A DNA stretch of 64,000 bases from DATBAX01 sp963723765 (GTDB taxonomy: Bacteria; Acidobacteriota; Terriglobia; Terriglobales; Acidobacteriaceae): contig CAVRSD010000005.1 in the NCBI GenBank assembly GCA_963723765.1, positions 1,069,264 to 1,133,263 of the forward strand. Reading direction: 5' to 3'. Shown in pieces: positions 8,729-18,408 of this stretch (position 1 is its first letter; each line of letters starts with the position of its first letter). The position numbers and the translations under genes were made by a program. Below the pieces are notes generated by a model, which saw only the letters and a list, made by a program, of their open reading frames with translations, searched no databases and had not been told where the DNA came from.

Positions 8729-11140
8729 TCAATTCGTCTCCGGACTCGTCATTTCCATCGCCCATATGGCCGCCGGGCGCATGTACATTGACGCTCGGAA
8801 ATTGCCGGTGACGTCCCACGCTTCGGGCGTGCGGAACCAATAGCCTTTGTTCTCGTAGATCACGTGATAGAGACCACGAGCGGTGCTGTAGGCTTCATCT
8901 TTCATTCCTTCGCTCAGCATTAGAGCCGCTACTCCGTAGGTGGTGCCGGCCCAAACTTCCTTGCCTTGTTCGTTATCCAGAATGGAGCCGTCGGAAGTCA
9001 TCCCGTTGGCCGCACCCATTTCGCCGCCGCCAAATTTCATGACGTTGATGGCATATATCTTTTTGAGAGCAGATATTTGCATCTCGTGCGGGACAAGGTC
9101 GCCCAATCGAGTCATGTTGGCATACCACTGCCCAGCCAGTTGATCGGTCTGAACGCTGTCGTGGTTTTCGCTTTCGGTGTCATAGCGAAAATATTCACCA
9201 TTCCACAGCTTGTCGATGTAGGTCTTTTGGGCTTTCAGGAAAAGTTCGTGATATTGCACTACAGCGTCTTGATCGCCCAGCGTTCGTGCTGTTTCCTCAC
9301 CCGCGCGCAGGGCCGCCAGCCACAGATTGCCGCAGTAAGCGCTCACGCCGTGGACCACCCAGGAATCATAGGTTTGGTCAGGATAGTCGCTGTTCTCCGG
9401 AATCCCGCCGCCATGGTCGAACTGCCGAAGATAGGCAATGGCTTCCTTCATCGCGGGCCACATGTCGCGCAAAAAGGCGGTGTCTTTTCGTCCCGTCAGC
9501 ACATAGTCGCGATAAACCATCAAAACAAATTTCGAATTCAGATCTTTCCAATCGTTGGTGTCTTGCCATCCCGGCTCATTCACGGCAACGAATGGATCGC
9601 CTTCCGGTACTCCTAAATCATGCGGCACGGCACCGATCTTTTTCCGTTTGTGCAGCACTGGCACGCCCGTCTGCTCGGACTTCCAAACCCAGAGACCCTT
9701 TTCCGGCCACTCATGCGCGACGGTGTCCCCGAACTCCCGCAGCACCCGCTTATCGATCTCCGGCCAGAACTTAAGCAGCGGCATGGAGGCGTAGAAGCGA
9801 ACATCCAAGGTTCCGTAGTAGGCATAATCAAAGCACTCCAGCAACGCAAAAGACGCGGGGAGGCTCCGGTCTGATCCAACCGGACGCCCCCAGAACGAGC
9901 CTCCGTCGGTCAAAGTATAAAGTTCATTGAACAGCATGCCCCGATACCAAAGCGGTTTAGTTTCGTCGTTGATGTACGGAGCCTGCCAGGCATCCAGAGC
10001 GTCGCTCCACTTCGTTGCGTTGAGCAGCCCATCTTTGGCAATCGCCCAGGCATTGTTGCCGGTCGTACCGTAAAAATCTGTGTAACGGCGATTCCACTTG
10101 CCGCCTTGACCGAATTCGACCTCGGGGAAATCCCAGGAAATCACCATGGGAATCGTTTTCTTTTCTCCTGGCTTCAGAGTGAAGCGCACCGCAACCGCAC
10201 CCGCTAATTTTTCGCCATCGCTCACCCAGGACGTATCGTTGTTCGCGAGCCTTCCGTCTTTTTCGAACGGCGCCCAAACCGCTTTGCCGTCACCCTCCGC
10301 ATGAAATGAGGTGTGATAGCTCACTTCCACGCCAGGAGTCTCCACTGCTGCGATCACGAACTGACCGTCCCATTCATTCTGCGCACCAGCCGCACGATTG
10401 CGATCGAACACAATTCCCTTCATGGTTCCTGCTTCGCCGGCCGCTTCGCTTTTAAAACTATTGTGGTTGCCCTGGTTTGGCGCGCCCTTGAAATCGCGCG
10501 TAAAGGTGCGAAACCAGCCGTCCATGTTGGTCCACGAGAGGAGGACGGAGACAGTCACCGTTTTGTTCGTAGGATTCTCCGCATGCCAGCGATAAACCGC
10601 AACCGGATAACTGGACTCCCGGTAATTGTTCGGGAGCACCGGCGAAAACTGCTCCAGCACAACGTGCGCCGGAAATTTCTCCGAGCGGTAGTCATACCAG
10701 GACTTGGGATACAACGCAGAATAATCTCCTGCGCCTACTGGATAATCCCACTTCCAGCTCGATAATTCCTTGCCCTTGGGATGATCGGTCATCAGGACCT
10801 GCGCCGTTCCTGTGGGATCGCCTTCTGCTTGCTGGAACATGGCAAACTGGTTGGCATAAATAGTCGCGTACTTGTGAACCCCGGCTTTGATGTGCCAGCG
10901 CGCAAAATCGCCGCGATAGGTCCGCGAGAAAGTTCCCGAGCCGAATCCTCCGACCGGTGCGCCTTGCCAGTAGCCGTCATCAATGTCGCCGGCAACTCGA
11001 GTCACTCCCGGATTCTCCAGAGGTAGTCCGAGGGGCCGCTTCCATGCTGCTTTCGGAATGGCGTCCGCGCCAAACGCAGCGGGCACCATTGTCAGCAGAA
11101 TGACCAACGCAGCGAACTGTAAGCAAGACACCTTCTTCAT
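8729..11140 (-). CDS. GH116 family glycoside hydrolase (beta-glucosidase / glucosylceramidase-like)
   Basis: Retaining beta-glycosidase of the GBA2-like GH116 family, exported by a signal peptide (MKKVSCLQFAALVILLTMVPAAFG). The N-terminal beta-sandwich domain begins with GVTRVAGDIDDGYWQGAPVGGFGSGTF. The C-terminal alpha/alpha barrel contains the catalytic blocks: Glu435 in ALLECFDYAYYGTLDVRFY (nucleophile position) and Asp592 in DQTYDSWVVHGVSAYCGNLW (acid/base position). These numbers are close to those I recall for the characterised thermophilic enzyme. Length 803 is typical. ATG at 11140 has GGGAGGA six bases upstream. It is the last gene of a minus-strand run with two ThuA proteins, an isomerase and a TonB receptor, consistent with cleavage of imported or surface glucosides. 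Confidence 0.92.
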   Translation of the reverse strand: MKKVSCLQFAALVILLTMVPAAFGADAIPKAAWKRPLGLPLENPGVTRVAGDIDDGYWQGAPVGGFGSGTFSRTYRGDFARWHIKAGVHKYATIYANQFAMFQQAEGDPTGTAQVLMTDHPKGKELSSWKWDYPVGAGDYSALYPKSWYDYRSEKFPAHVVLEQFSPVLPNNYRESSYPVAVYRWHAENPTNKTVTVSVLLSWTNMDGWFRTFTRDFKGAPNQGNHNSFKSEAAGEAGTMKGIVFDRNRAAGAQNEWDGQFVIAAVETPGVEVSYHTSFHAEGDGKAVWAPFEKDGRLANNDTSWVSDGEKLAGAVAVRFTLKPGEKKTIPMVISWDFPEVEFGQGGKWNRRYTDFYGTTGNNAWAIAKDGLLNATKWSDALDAWQAPYINDETKPLWYRGMLFNELYTLTDGGSFWGRPVGSDRSLPASFALLECFDYAYYGTLDVRFYASMPLLKFWPEIDKRVLREFGDTVAHEWPEKGLWVWKSEQTGVPVLHKRKKIGAVPHDLGVPEGDPFVAVNEPGWQDTNDWKDLNSKFVLMVYRDYVLTGRKDTAFLRDMWPAMKEAIAYLRQFDHGGGIPENSDYPDQTYDSWVVHGVSAYCGNLWLAALRAGEETARTLGDQDAVVQYHELFLKAQKTYIDKLWNGEYFRYDTESENHDSVQTDQLAGQWYANMTRLGDLVPHEMQISALKKIYAINVMKFGGGEMGAANGMTSDGSILDNEQGKEVWAGTTYGVAALMLSEGMKDEAYSTARGLYHVIYENKGYWFRTPEAWDVTGNFRASMYMRPAAIWAMEMTSPETN

Positions 11141-11237
11141 GAATCCTCCCAAGCCCCTTTAGCGACTACTCATTACACAGTGGAACCGAGCACGAGCATT
11201 GCGATCCGGATTGCCTTCATTCTTATGCGAACCATGA

Positions 11238-12107
11238 TCATTTGGTCCCATCGTGAATTGTTTTCTCGACTTGGTCGTCTTCCACGAACTTCGATTCAAC
11301 ACCGTTTCGTGGTACCTTCGCTCCAGCAGTCCATACAATCGCATTCAGAATCAGTTTGCGATAATTTTCTATCCGCCAATTCTCGTAGTAGTGGCCGTAA
11401 GTAATCCCCACGCTACGCCCCCCATCTTTTCGCTGGACGGCCCAGGCCACAGTCTGCTCTTGAGGATTCGGCGAGAGGACGGAAACACGCACGATCGGAA
11501 TGACCGCTGGATCATCAGGACGGAAGTGAATCTTGTAATAAAACTCGTCCTTGTAATGGTAAGGCGAGACACCGTGACTGATGGGGTGTTTCGGTGACGC
11601 CAGCGTCACACTGGTTTCAAGCGTTTTCGGATCGTCGAAACCGCCCGGGCCGTCGTATTGAACGAAGCCGCCGTTCCATTCGAGCGCCTGCTTTTCATAC
11701 TTGAAAGGGATGTAGGTAGAAAAATGGAATGTTATGAATCCGCAGCCACGGTCCATTTGTTTTTGTAGTACGGCGATTCTTTCGTCGGTGCCAAAGGGCA
11801 ACCACTCCATCCCATCGGATATAAAGACAATTGTGTCCGCCGTATCGAGCACTTTAGGATCCTCCGGCCAGCCGTTGAAGTAAATCTCGGTCTTGACTCC
11901 ATGAAGATTGGGAGAACGGTCCAGCATCACCTTGAGCAACTTCACCGACTTTTCGTATTCGTGCTCCCCTGGGCCATGCGATTTCTTTCCGGCGATCAGC
12001 ACAATTTTGCGGAGTGGCTTGTGGCTGGCTGCTGCGGCCGAGACAGGCAAGAATGCCAGCGCACAAGCAAGAACAATCCCGGTGGCAATTCGAGTCATTC
12101 TTTTCAT
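11238..12107 (-). CDS. ThuA domain-containing protein (glutamine amidotransferase-like fold)
   Basis: Exported ThuA-like protein; the signal peptide ends near FLPVSAAAA. The core starts at KIVLIAGKKSHGPGEHEYEKSV and includes DTIVFISDGMEWLPFG and a GFITFHFSTYIPFKYEKQALEWNGGF block, as in ThuA proteins linked to trehalose and other sugar utilisation. The conserved GH(EPYH)-like late block GRSVGITYGHYYENW is present. No catalytic reaction is established for the family. The neighbours (GH116 downstream, thioredoxin and TIM-barrel isomerase upstream) place it in glycoside metabolism. A second, only distantly similar ThuA gene lies at 14210-15034. ATG at 12107 lacks a clear Shine-Dalgarno. Confidence 0.88.
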   Translation of the reverse strand: MKRMTRIATGIVLACALAFLPVSAAAASHKPLRKIVLIAGKKSHGPGEHEYEKSVKLLKVMLDRSPNLHGVKTEIYFNGWPEDPKVLDTADTIVFISDGMEWLPFGTDERIAVLQKQMDRGCGFITFHFSTYIPFKYEKQALEWNGGFVQYDGPGGFDDPKTLETSVTLASPKHPISHGVSPYHYKDEFYYKIHFRPDDPAVIPIVRVSVLSPNPQEQTVAWAVQRKDGGRSVGITYGHYYENWRIENYRKLILNAIVWTAGAKVPRNGVESKFVEDDQVEKTIHDGTK

Positions 12108-12197
12108 ATACGCGGAGGTTGAGAGCCACAGAAAAACAAATAATCAGTCACTGAAATGCTGGGCAAGCAAATTCTTTCAAGTAATCGACGGTCAGGG

Positions 12198-13325
12198 TCA
12201 CTCGCCGGACCAATACTTATTGAAGCCGATATAGTCCGAATCCAGGTTCGCAAGAATCTTCCGGCGCAGCTCTAAAATGTCGATCGATCCCTGCTTTTGA
12301 TAAAGCACCTTGCCGCCCGGTGCGATCAACACCGTATACGGAACGGCTGACTCCCACTTGGGGTCGAATGCCGCCTGCATCGCCGCCGTATCGTCGGAAG
12401 CAAAAAGCAGATTGCGACTGGTAGCATGCATCTTCTCCAGCATTTTCATCACACCGTTTTTCTCATCGGGCATGTTCGCCGAGACCGTTACTAATTCCAA
12501 ATCACGATCGCTGTACATCCGGAGAGTGTCTTCCAGGTCGGGAAATTCGTGAATGCACGAACCGCACCAGGTCGCCCAAAAACTGACCAGTAACATGTGT
12601 TTGCTGGGATTCGTATGCAACATCTTTAGATCATCAGCCGTCGCCATTTCCAACTTCACTGGCTGGGCTTCAATCTTCGCCAACCCCTCGATTCGTGACG
12701 ATGCCTTTTCCTGCCATTTTGTCGAGCATCCGAAAACACTGGTGTGCTTCACAGCAACTTCCTGATGCGCCAGAAGCGCATCGATGGCGTTGCGTGCATC
12801 TTGCGTCTTCACTAACTCCGTTCGGTAGCTGTTATCGAAGCGCCCTTCGTAACGCAGATGACGTGCCTGATCGAACACAAAGACGTGCGGGGTGGCCTGC
12901 GGCCCATAGGCCCGCGTTACGGATTGTGTGTCGCCGTCGTAGAGATAGGGATATTGCAGATGCTTGTATTCAGCGCGAATCTTCATCTCCTCGAGGCTGT
13001 CACTGATATCCGAGGAGTCGAGTTCATCGATCCGGATCGCCTTCGGATCGTTGGGCTGAATCGCGACCACCGCCACGCCGCGCTCTTTATAATCCGTGGC
13101 TAATTGCGCAACACGCTGTTCATACATCTGAGCAATTGGACAATGATTACAGATAAAGACCACAACAAGAATCGGGCTCGCCGAGTAATCGCTCAGCTTG
13201 TGGATTTTCCCGTCTACACCAGGAAGTTCGAAATTCGGCGCAGGCGAGCCAAGCGCGAGGATCGGGTGCGCATCTTCTCCCCAGGCAGCCAAAGAAATCA
13301 GTAAAAATAGAAAAACTTTCCACAT
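12198..13325 (-). CDS. Two-domain exported redoxin (AhpC/TSA-like plus TlpA-like thioredoxin)
   Basis: Periplasmic thiol-disulfide protein. Signal peptide MWKVFLFLLISLAAWG. The N-terminal redoxin domain (residues ~25-190) has LGSPAPNFELPGVDGKIHKLSDY and a CxxC in VFICNHCPIAQ. The C-terminal domain (about residues 215-375) has the TlpA-type motif FWATWCGSCIHEFPDL and the cis-Pro region VPYTVLIAPGGKVL. Two redox-active CxxC sites in one chain are worth noting. It could keep the neighbouring cytochrome or copper protein reduced (inference). It lies 28 bp from the upstream TIM-barrel gene and probably shares its transcript. Confidence 0.87.
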   Translation of the reverse strand: MWKVFLFLLISLAAWGEDAHPILALGSPAPNFELPGVDGKIHKLSDYSASPILVVVFICNHCPIAQMYEQRVAQLATDYKERGVAVVAIQPNDPKAIRIDELDSSDISDSLEEMKIRAEYKHLQYPYLYDGDTQSVTRAYGPQATPHVFVFDQARHLRYEGRFDNSYRTELVKTQDARNAIDALLAHQEVAVKHTSVFGCSTKWQEKASSRIEGLAKIEAQPVKLEMATADDLKMLHTNPSKHMLLVSFWATWCGSCIHEFPDLEDTLRMYSDRDLELVTVSANMPDEKNGVMKMLEKMHATSRNLLFASDDTAAMQAAFDPKWESAVPYTVLIAPGGKVLYQKQGSIDILELRRKILANLDSDYIGFNKYWSGE

Positions 13326-13357
13326 CCGATTCCACCCTCTATTGACGTGCTTGCAAG

Positions 13358-14173
13358 TTAAGCCAGCTTGCGAGCAAATTCCATGTCCTGCCGCATGTCT
13401 TCGGTTACGTCACCTTCTTTTTCGTATTCCACGGCGACCAGTTTAGTGAAGTTCTGCCGGTGCAATTCACGCATGACTTCGGGAATCTTCGAAATTCCTT
13501 GGCCGAGCAGAACATTCACTTCCCCGTCCACGGCCTGGATGTCTTTGAGGTGCACCAGCTTTAGGCGCGGGCCCAATTTCCGAAGCGCATCCACGGGATC
13601 ATGCCCGCAGGAAGCAAAATGTCCCACGTCCGCTGTTGCGCCAACGGTTCTTGAAAGCCCCTGAAGGGCATTCAGAACGTCCTCGGGGCTCTCATATGCG
13701 AACTTCTCGCCTTTGAAGTAATGGTTGTGAATTCCAAAGGTCAAGTTTTCCCGTGTAAAGCCCTGGTCGATTCGATGCAGAATGCTGCCGGTGGCATCGC
13801 CTGTAACATTGCGCACGCCGAGAATTTTGGCAAAGCGCACGGCGTTTTCGAGGTCCGCATCTTCTTTGATAGTGGCCGTGTAGTAGGACACACAACGGAT
13901 TCCCGCTCGATCGAACTTGCTCCGAGCCGAATGAAACAGGTCGTCGGTAGGACGGTTCATCAGCATAAACTCGCCACGGGACATTTCGATTTCCCGAACC
14001 CGCAGGTAATTCAACTGGACGACCATCTGGTCCATGGTGAGATTGTGATAGCTGTAGGTTCCGATGCCGACATTGAGCTTGGTCGAAGCGTGCAACGGAA
14101 CTGCCACCGCGGCCAGACCCGCCGTAATCCCCTTCACAAAATTTCTTCTCGTGATCGAACTCGTCTGGATCAT
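13358..14173 (-). CDS. Tat-exported sugar phosphate isomerase/epimerase-like TIM-barrel protein
   Basis: Xylose-isomerase-like TIM barrel (AP endonuclease 2 superfamily). The N-terminus carries a twin-arginine signal (SITRRNFVKGITAGLAAVAVPLHA), so the folded enzyme is sent to the periplasm. Barrel segments include NVGIGTYSYHNL, LTFGIHNHYFKGEKFAYESPEDVL, GATADVGHFASCGHDPVDAL (metal-ligand region) and KLVHLKDIQAVDG. Proteins of this type sit beside ThuA and glycoside genes and have been linked to 3-keto-sugar chemistry in related families. Here the substrate is inferred from context only. It lies between a ThuA gene (36 bp) and the thioredoxin gene (32 bp). Confidence 0.87.
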   Translation of the reverse strand: MIQTSSITRRNFVKGITAGLAAVAVPLHASTKLNVGIGTYSYHNLTMDQMVVQLNYLRVREIEMSRGEFMLMNRPTDDLFHSARSKFDRAGIRCVSYYTATIKEDADLENAVRFAKILGVRNVTGDATGSILHRIDQGFTRENLTFGIHNHYFKGEKFAYESPEDVLNALQGLSRTVGATADVGHFASCGHDPVDALRKLGPRLKLVHLKDIQAVDGEVNVLLGQGISKIPEVMRELHRQNFTKLVAVEYEKEGDVTEDMRQDMEFARKLA

Positions 14174-14209
14174 GAAGGCCTCGCTAAGTAATCTCGTCTT
14201 GGGAAATAG

Positions 14210-15034
14210 CTAGTTGGCCGGCAGCGGACGGGATGTCACATCTGCATTCTCCAGCCCCATAGCCCATTTGATGGCCTCGGTAATCATCTGCTGAAATTCC
14301 GGCTTGTCCCAGTTCGCTTGCACATGGCCCAGTGTTGTGTAATAAACCCGTCCCTTGCCATACATCTTCGCCCAGGTCACCGCGAAGTCGCGATCGGTGC
14401 GATGGACATTTTTGTTCTTCATGTCGAGCTTGCTCACATCGAGGCGCATCAGCACACGCACTTTGTCCCGGGAATAATTGGTCATCTGATAAATCTCATC
14501 GCGGAGCACAAAGGAGTGGGGGAATTGTTGCATACCCGGGAAGCTCGGGTCTTCCACAATGATGGGCGCGTCGAACGTTAACCATGGATGTTCGTCATAA
14601 TAGCCGCCGATCATGTCTCCATATTCCGGCCAGTCCACGAAAGTTATGGCAGCGCTGTGCACTCCAATAAATCCCTTGCCATCGTCATGGATGAACGAGA
14701 TAAAATCGGCCTTTTGTTGAGCGTCCATTTCAAGGTCGCCCCCAGTGAAGAAGAGCACGGCGTCGAAATCGTTCAGGTTCTTTGCATTGTATTCCAGCTT
14801 CTTTTTAGTAAGAACTTCGGTGTCGGTGCGAAGGGTGGTGTCCCAAAGGCCGGTCTCCGTTCCCAATCGCTCTAGCGTTGCCATCGCGTGGGAAACCGCC
14901 TCATGCCGATATCCTTTCTCTTCCCCAATGACTAAGAGATGCTTCTTCGGCGGTGTAGCGGACGACTGGGCCGCGCAAAGATTGCAAAGAGCGATGCTCA
15001 ATACTAAAAGCGGAATCCGGATCAGCTTCTTCAT
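14210..15034 (-). CDS. ThuA domain-containing protein
   Basis: Second ThuA-like exported protein; the signal peptide ends LCNLCAAQ. The core opens with KHLLVIGEEKGYRHEAVSHAMATL and includes NDFDAVLFFTGGDLEMDAQQKADF, GKGFIGVHSAAITF and a late block AVTWAKMYGKGRVYYTTLGHVQ. This is the typical soluble form of the family in which a GVHSA strand and a C-terminal YTTLGH segment flank the putative active cleft. It differs from the ThuA protein at 11238-12107, so it is not a recent duplication. It lies 36 bp downstream of the cytochrome/monooxygenase-like gene. Function unproven; the context is glycoside catabolism. Confidence 0.88.
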   Translation of the reverse strand: MKKLIRIPLLVLSIALCNLCAAQSSATPPKKHLLVIGEEKGYRHEAVSHAMATLERLGTETGLWDTTLRTDTEVLTKKKLEYNAKNLNDFDAVLFFTGGDLEMDAQQKADFISFIHDDGKGFIGVHSAAITFVDWPEYGDMIGGYYDEHPWLTFDAPIIVEDPSFPGMQQFPHSFVLRDEIYQMTNYSRDKVRVLMRLDVSKLDMKNKNVHRTDRDFAVTWAKMYGKGRVYYTTLGHVQANWDKPEFQQMITEAIKWAMGLENADVTSRPLPAN

Positions 15035-15070
15035 GATATGTCGTCCTAATGTTTTCAGAAGTTCATGTAC

Positions 15071-16402
15071 TCAATTGCTGGCAACGGGTGTTTTGTCCGA
15101 AGAGTTCGTATCCTTCTTCTCCGGGAACAAATCTTTGGGCGGCATTTTGGCGTCGTACACCAGATTGAAGAAGCCGACCATCATCTCGTCCCAGTTTTGC
15201 TGGCCCCAGATCACAGCTTTCGTGGGGTCCGGATTCTCCGGATTATTCTTAGAGTTGTCGAAATGCGCGGTGCACTCAATCTTGGTGCCTTTCGGCAAAA
15301 CAATTGGTTCTTCCAGGTTGTACCAGAGCTGCCAGTGCCAGTTGTATGCCGGCACTCGCAGAATCGTTCGGGTTTCGCCGCTGGGAAATACCAGCCGATA
15401 CTCGAAGTCCTTGCCGCGCGTGTGCATGTGGGGATGGATTCCCGCCAGCGTTACCTCTTTGGCAAGTTCAAATGAAGCATCTACCCGGTAATCCGGATCC
15501 CCTGGAGGGATTTTGAAGGTGCCATTGCTGGCGGAAAGAGTCTGCACTCGCAATTTCGGAGGTTCCTTGGCAAAGACCAAGCCGAGCTTAGTCTGGTCCA
15601 TCACCGCGGTTCCGTTGGGCGTGTAATGCACTTCAAACACAATGTCAGAGCCAGCCTTGACCAGCTTGGCTTGTCCGGGACGCAGGATTTCCGCAGGCTG
15701 TCCCGGCGCATAACCGACCAGAAAATCACTGGGTAGGGCGCTGCTGTCCACTTTTTCGTCGGTCTTCGCGGGTGGGGCTTCGAAGAAAACTCCCGGCTTG
15801 CGATCTTTGAAGTAGTTCGAGCCTGGCTCCCGGACATAAGCAATGATGTGGTGCACCACTGCGCGTTCGGTCGGGCGCACCTCAACTGCCTGCACCCACT
15901 TGTCTTCAGTAAATCCTGTGGGGACGATCATGTATTTGTATTCCACGACGCCAGACTCAGGCACAGGAAAAGGCTGAGGGAATTGGATCACCATGTCCGG
16001 CTTGGGAATACCCCATCCTTGCGTGAAGACCACCGGCGCCGGCATGTCTTTCGGATCGCCTTTGGGCGCACCTGCATTGACCCAGGCAACAATCGTCCCA
16101 ATGTCTTGCTGGCGGAGCGATCGATCGTTGGCAAAATGTCCGTATTGCGGGTCTGCGTACCACGGTGGCATCATTTTCTGCTGCACCGCAATCTTCATCG
16201 CTCCAGCCCATGGACGCACATCTTCATAGGTGAGCATGGAAAACGGCCCCGCCTCGCCCGGACGATGGCAGCTCTGGCAGTTTTTCTGCAGGATTGGGGC
16301 GACATCTTTCGTAAACGTCACACCCACCCCGTTGCCCATCTGCCCGAATAAAGATGCTGTCAGACAGATTCCACTTATCAGTGCGAGAAAAATGCGGCCC
16401 AT
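15071..16402 (-). CDS. Exported cytochrome c / copper type II monooxygenase-like protein
   Basis: Signal peptide MGRIFLALISGICLTASLFG. Residues 28-110 resemble a single-haem cytochrome c: FTKDVAPILQKNCQSCHRPGEAGPF supplies the CxxCH haem site and KMMPPWYADP a likely axial region. The C-terminal two-thirds resemble the fold of ascorbate-dependent type II copper monooxygenases: VHHIIAYV, a histidine pair in GIHPHMHTRGKDFEYR, and an ECTAHFDNSKNNPENP block. Such fusions occur in acidobacteria and planctomycetes with unknown substrates. It might oxidise a sugar or ligand handled by the locus. Electron partners could be the downstream two-domain redoxin or a membrane cytochrome (inference). Confidence 0.85.
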   Translation of the reverse strand: MGRIFLALISGICLTASLFGQMGNGVGVTFTKDVAPILQKNCQSCHRPGEAGPFSMLTYEDVRPWAGAMKIAVQQKMMPPWYADPQYGHFANDRSLRQQDIGTIVAWVNAGAPKGDPKDMPAPVVFTQGWGIPKPDMVIQFPQPFPVPESGVVEYKYMIVPTGFTEDKWVQAVEVRPTERAVVHHIIAYVREPGSNYFKDRKPGVFFEAPPAKTDEKVDSSALPSDFLVGYAPGQPAEILRPGQAKLVKAGSDIVFEVHYTPNGTAVMDQTKLGLVFAKEPPKLRVQTLSASNGTFKIPPGDPDYRVDASFELAKEVTLAGIHPHMHTRGKDFEYRLVFPSGETRTILRVPAYNWHWQLWYNLEEPIVLPKGTKIECTAHFDNSKNNPENPDPTKAVIWGQQNWDEMMVGFFNLVYDAKMPPKDLFPEKKDTNSSDKTPVASN

Positions 16403-16633
16403 TAAAATTTGTCCCCAGTTTTTCTTGCCGTCAAGCTTCTTGACACTTATCCTCTAGCAAGAATTAGAGGCTGATCCATCTCCGGCGAATATTCAAATCA
16501 GCGCTATATAGCGGCCTCCACAGCATACAACTGTTCCTGATTTCTTGAAAGTTTTATATATTTCTGGTTGAAAATAAGCTGGCAGTTCTTTCGATTTAAT
16601 GCATTCAGGCGTTCCGCTCAGGCACTTTCTCGC

Positions 16634-18361
16634 CTATTTCCATTTCCCTTCCCCTTCCGTAATCGTGATGTAACGATTGAGTGGAAGATCGGTGAAGCGC
16701 TGGATCACGCCACTGGGCTGCGGCCACTTTACCTCGATCCAATCAAACTTAGGTCGTTGACCAATGCCCAGAACGACACGAGGATCGTGAGAAGAAAGAT
16801 AACTACCTCCGCCCACCTTCATCCTGTTTGCTTTCAGATCGCCCGCCTGGTAAGTGATACGCGCGCCAACCGCATCTCGATTCGATTTCGTGCCCACCAG
16901 CCTTAGCCCTAGCCAATGGTTCTCACTTCCCACGTTGTTTTTTAGCAACAATGGTGCGTCATCATTGACGGAAACCAGAACGTCAACCGCACCGTCATTG
17001 TTGAAATCGCCGATAGCCATTCCGCGGGCAGACAAGAACTTGGAGAACACCGGCCCGCTTTGCTCGCTCACATTCTGAAAACTTTTTCCGGTATTGTGAA
17101 ACAACAATAATTGCTCGCGATACTTCACTTCATGATGCAACGATTCAATGAGATCATCAGGGTTCCCGTTGGCAAGAAATAGATCGAGATAGCCGTCGTT
17201 ATCGTAGTCGAAAAATTTCAACCCCCACCCGCTCATCAACCGGGTCGCGGCCCCTATGCCCAGGGGCCCGGCTTGATCGTCAAAGGTCTCATCGTGGTTG
17301 CTCTGATAGAGCGCATACATTTCACGATCAATATTGGCAACGAACAAGTCCATCCATCCATCTTGATTGAAGTCGGCAGAATCGACACCCATGCCAGACC
17401 GCGGCCGTCCTTCTGCGCTATAAGCGACCCCTGCGGGCTCGCCAATCTCTTCAAATTTGCCCGACCGGCGATTCATAAAAAGAAAGTTCGCGGTGGTGTC
17501 GTTGGCTACGAACAGATCCAGACGCCCGTCATTGTTCAGGTCCGTTGCGACTGCGCCCCAGGCTTTCCCAGGATATTTCCCAATCCCTGATATCTGGCTG
17601 ACGTCAGTAAAGGTGCCATCGCCGTTGTTATGGAAGAGCCAACTGGGCATGGGGCGATATAAATGAGGGATACAGTAGCCATGTTTCGCGTCTTCTCCAG
17701 AGCCAGTGCGGCAGTCTTTGCTTTTGGCTTTCGAGAATTCGACGAACTGACAGACAAACAGATCGAGGCGCCCGTCATTGTCGTAGTCGAACCAAACCGC
17801 GCTGGAGGCCCATCCCGGGGCAGCGACTCCCGCCTTCTCGGTGACATCCGTGAATGTGCCATCCCCGTTGTTGTGGTAAAGAATGCTGCGTCCGTATTGC
17901 GTGACATACAAATCGGGATAGCCGTCACCATCGTAGTCGCCGACCGCTACGCCTTGCCCATAGCCCCCCCCCGATACGCCCGCTTTTTCGGTGACATCGG
18001 TAAACGTGCCGTCACGATTGTTCTTATAAAGCGCATTGCGAAGCGCCGGGTTGGGGTCGTAGAAGTCGCACTTGCCGCTGTTGACTAAGTAAATGTCCAT
18101 CCAACCATCATTGTCATAATCGAGAAAAGCGCATCCCGGACCGGTCGTCTCCGGCAGATATTTCTGTTCAGATTTTCCTGCCGTGTGCACCCATGTGATG
18201 CCACTCACCGAAGCGTGGATTTCTTCAAAGGGATAGGAGGGTTGTGGCAGGGCATGGGCAAGACGAGGTAGACCCGCAAGAACGAGGCTGCCACTTATGT
18301 TTCGCAGAAAATCTCTTCGCGAAGGAAGCTCGCCGGATTGTGAAGTGATTCGCTTCTTCAC
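16634..18361 (-). CDS. CRTAC1 family protein, Tat-exported
   Basis: Second CRTAC1 protein of the window. A twin-arginine signal (SRRDFLRNISGSLVLAGLPRLAHA) replaces the Sec signal of its counterpart at 4566-6203. It carries at least eight calcium-type repeats (DYDNDGWMDIYLVNSG, DYDGDGYPDLYVTQYG, DFNNDGAVDVLVSV) and a C-terminal ASPIC/UnbV domain (GLRLVGTKSNRDAVGARI, KWPQPSGVIQRF). The apparent start is a GTG at 18361. It is the third gene of a minus-strand receptor-TPR-CRTAC1 trio. The gene order of the last two is swapped relative to the plus-strand cassette. Confidence 0.9.
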   Translation of the reverse strand: MKKRITSQSGELPSRRDFLRNISGSLVLAGLPRLAHALPQPSYPFEEIHASVSGITWVHTAGKSEQKYLPETTGPGCAFLDYDNDGWMDIYLVNSGKCDFYDPNPALRNALYKNNRDGTFTDVTEKAGVSGGGYGQGVAVGDYDGDGYPDLYVTQYGRSILYHNNGDGTFTDVTEKAGVAAPGWASSAVWFDYDNDGRLDLFVCQFVEFSKAKSKDCRTGSGEDAKHGYCIPHLYRPMPSWLFHNNGDGTFTDVSQISGIGKYPGKAWGAVATDLNNDGRLDLFVANDTTANFLFMNRRSGKFEEIGEPAGVAYSAEGRPRSGMGVDSADFNQDGWMDLFVANIDREMYALYQSNHDETFDDQAGPLGIGAATRLMSGWGLKFFDYDNDGYLDLFLANGNPDDLIESLHHEVKYREQLLLFHNTGKSFQNVSEQSGPVFSKFLSARGMAIGDFNNDGAVDVLVSVNDDAPLLLKNNVGSENHWLGLRLVGTKSNRDAVGARITYQAGDLKANRMKVGGGSYLSSHDPRVVLGIGQRPKFDWIEVKWPQPSGVIQRFTDLPLNRYITITEGEGKWK

Positions 18362-18408
18362 TGGGATGAGCAGTCTTGAGAGTTCAGGAACCAGCGTTCC
18401 AAATTCAT

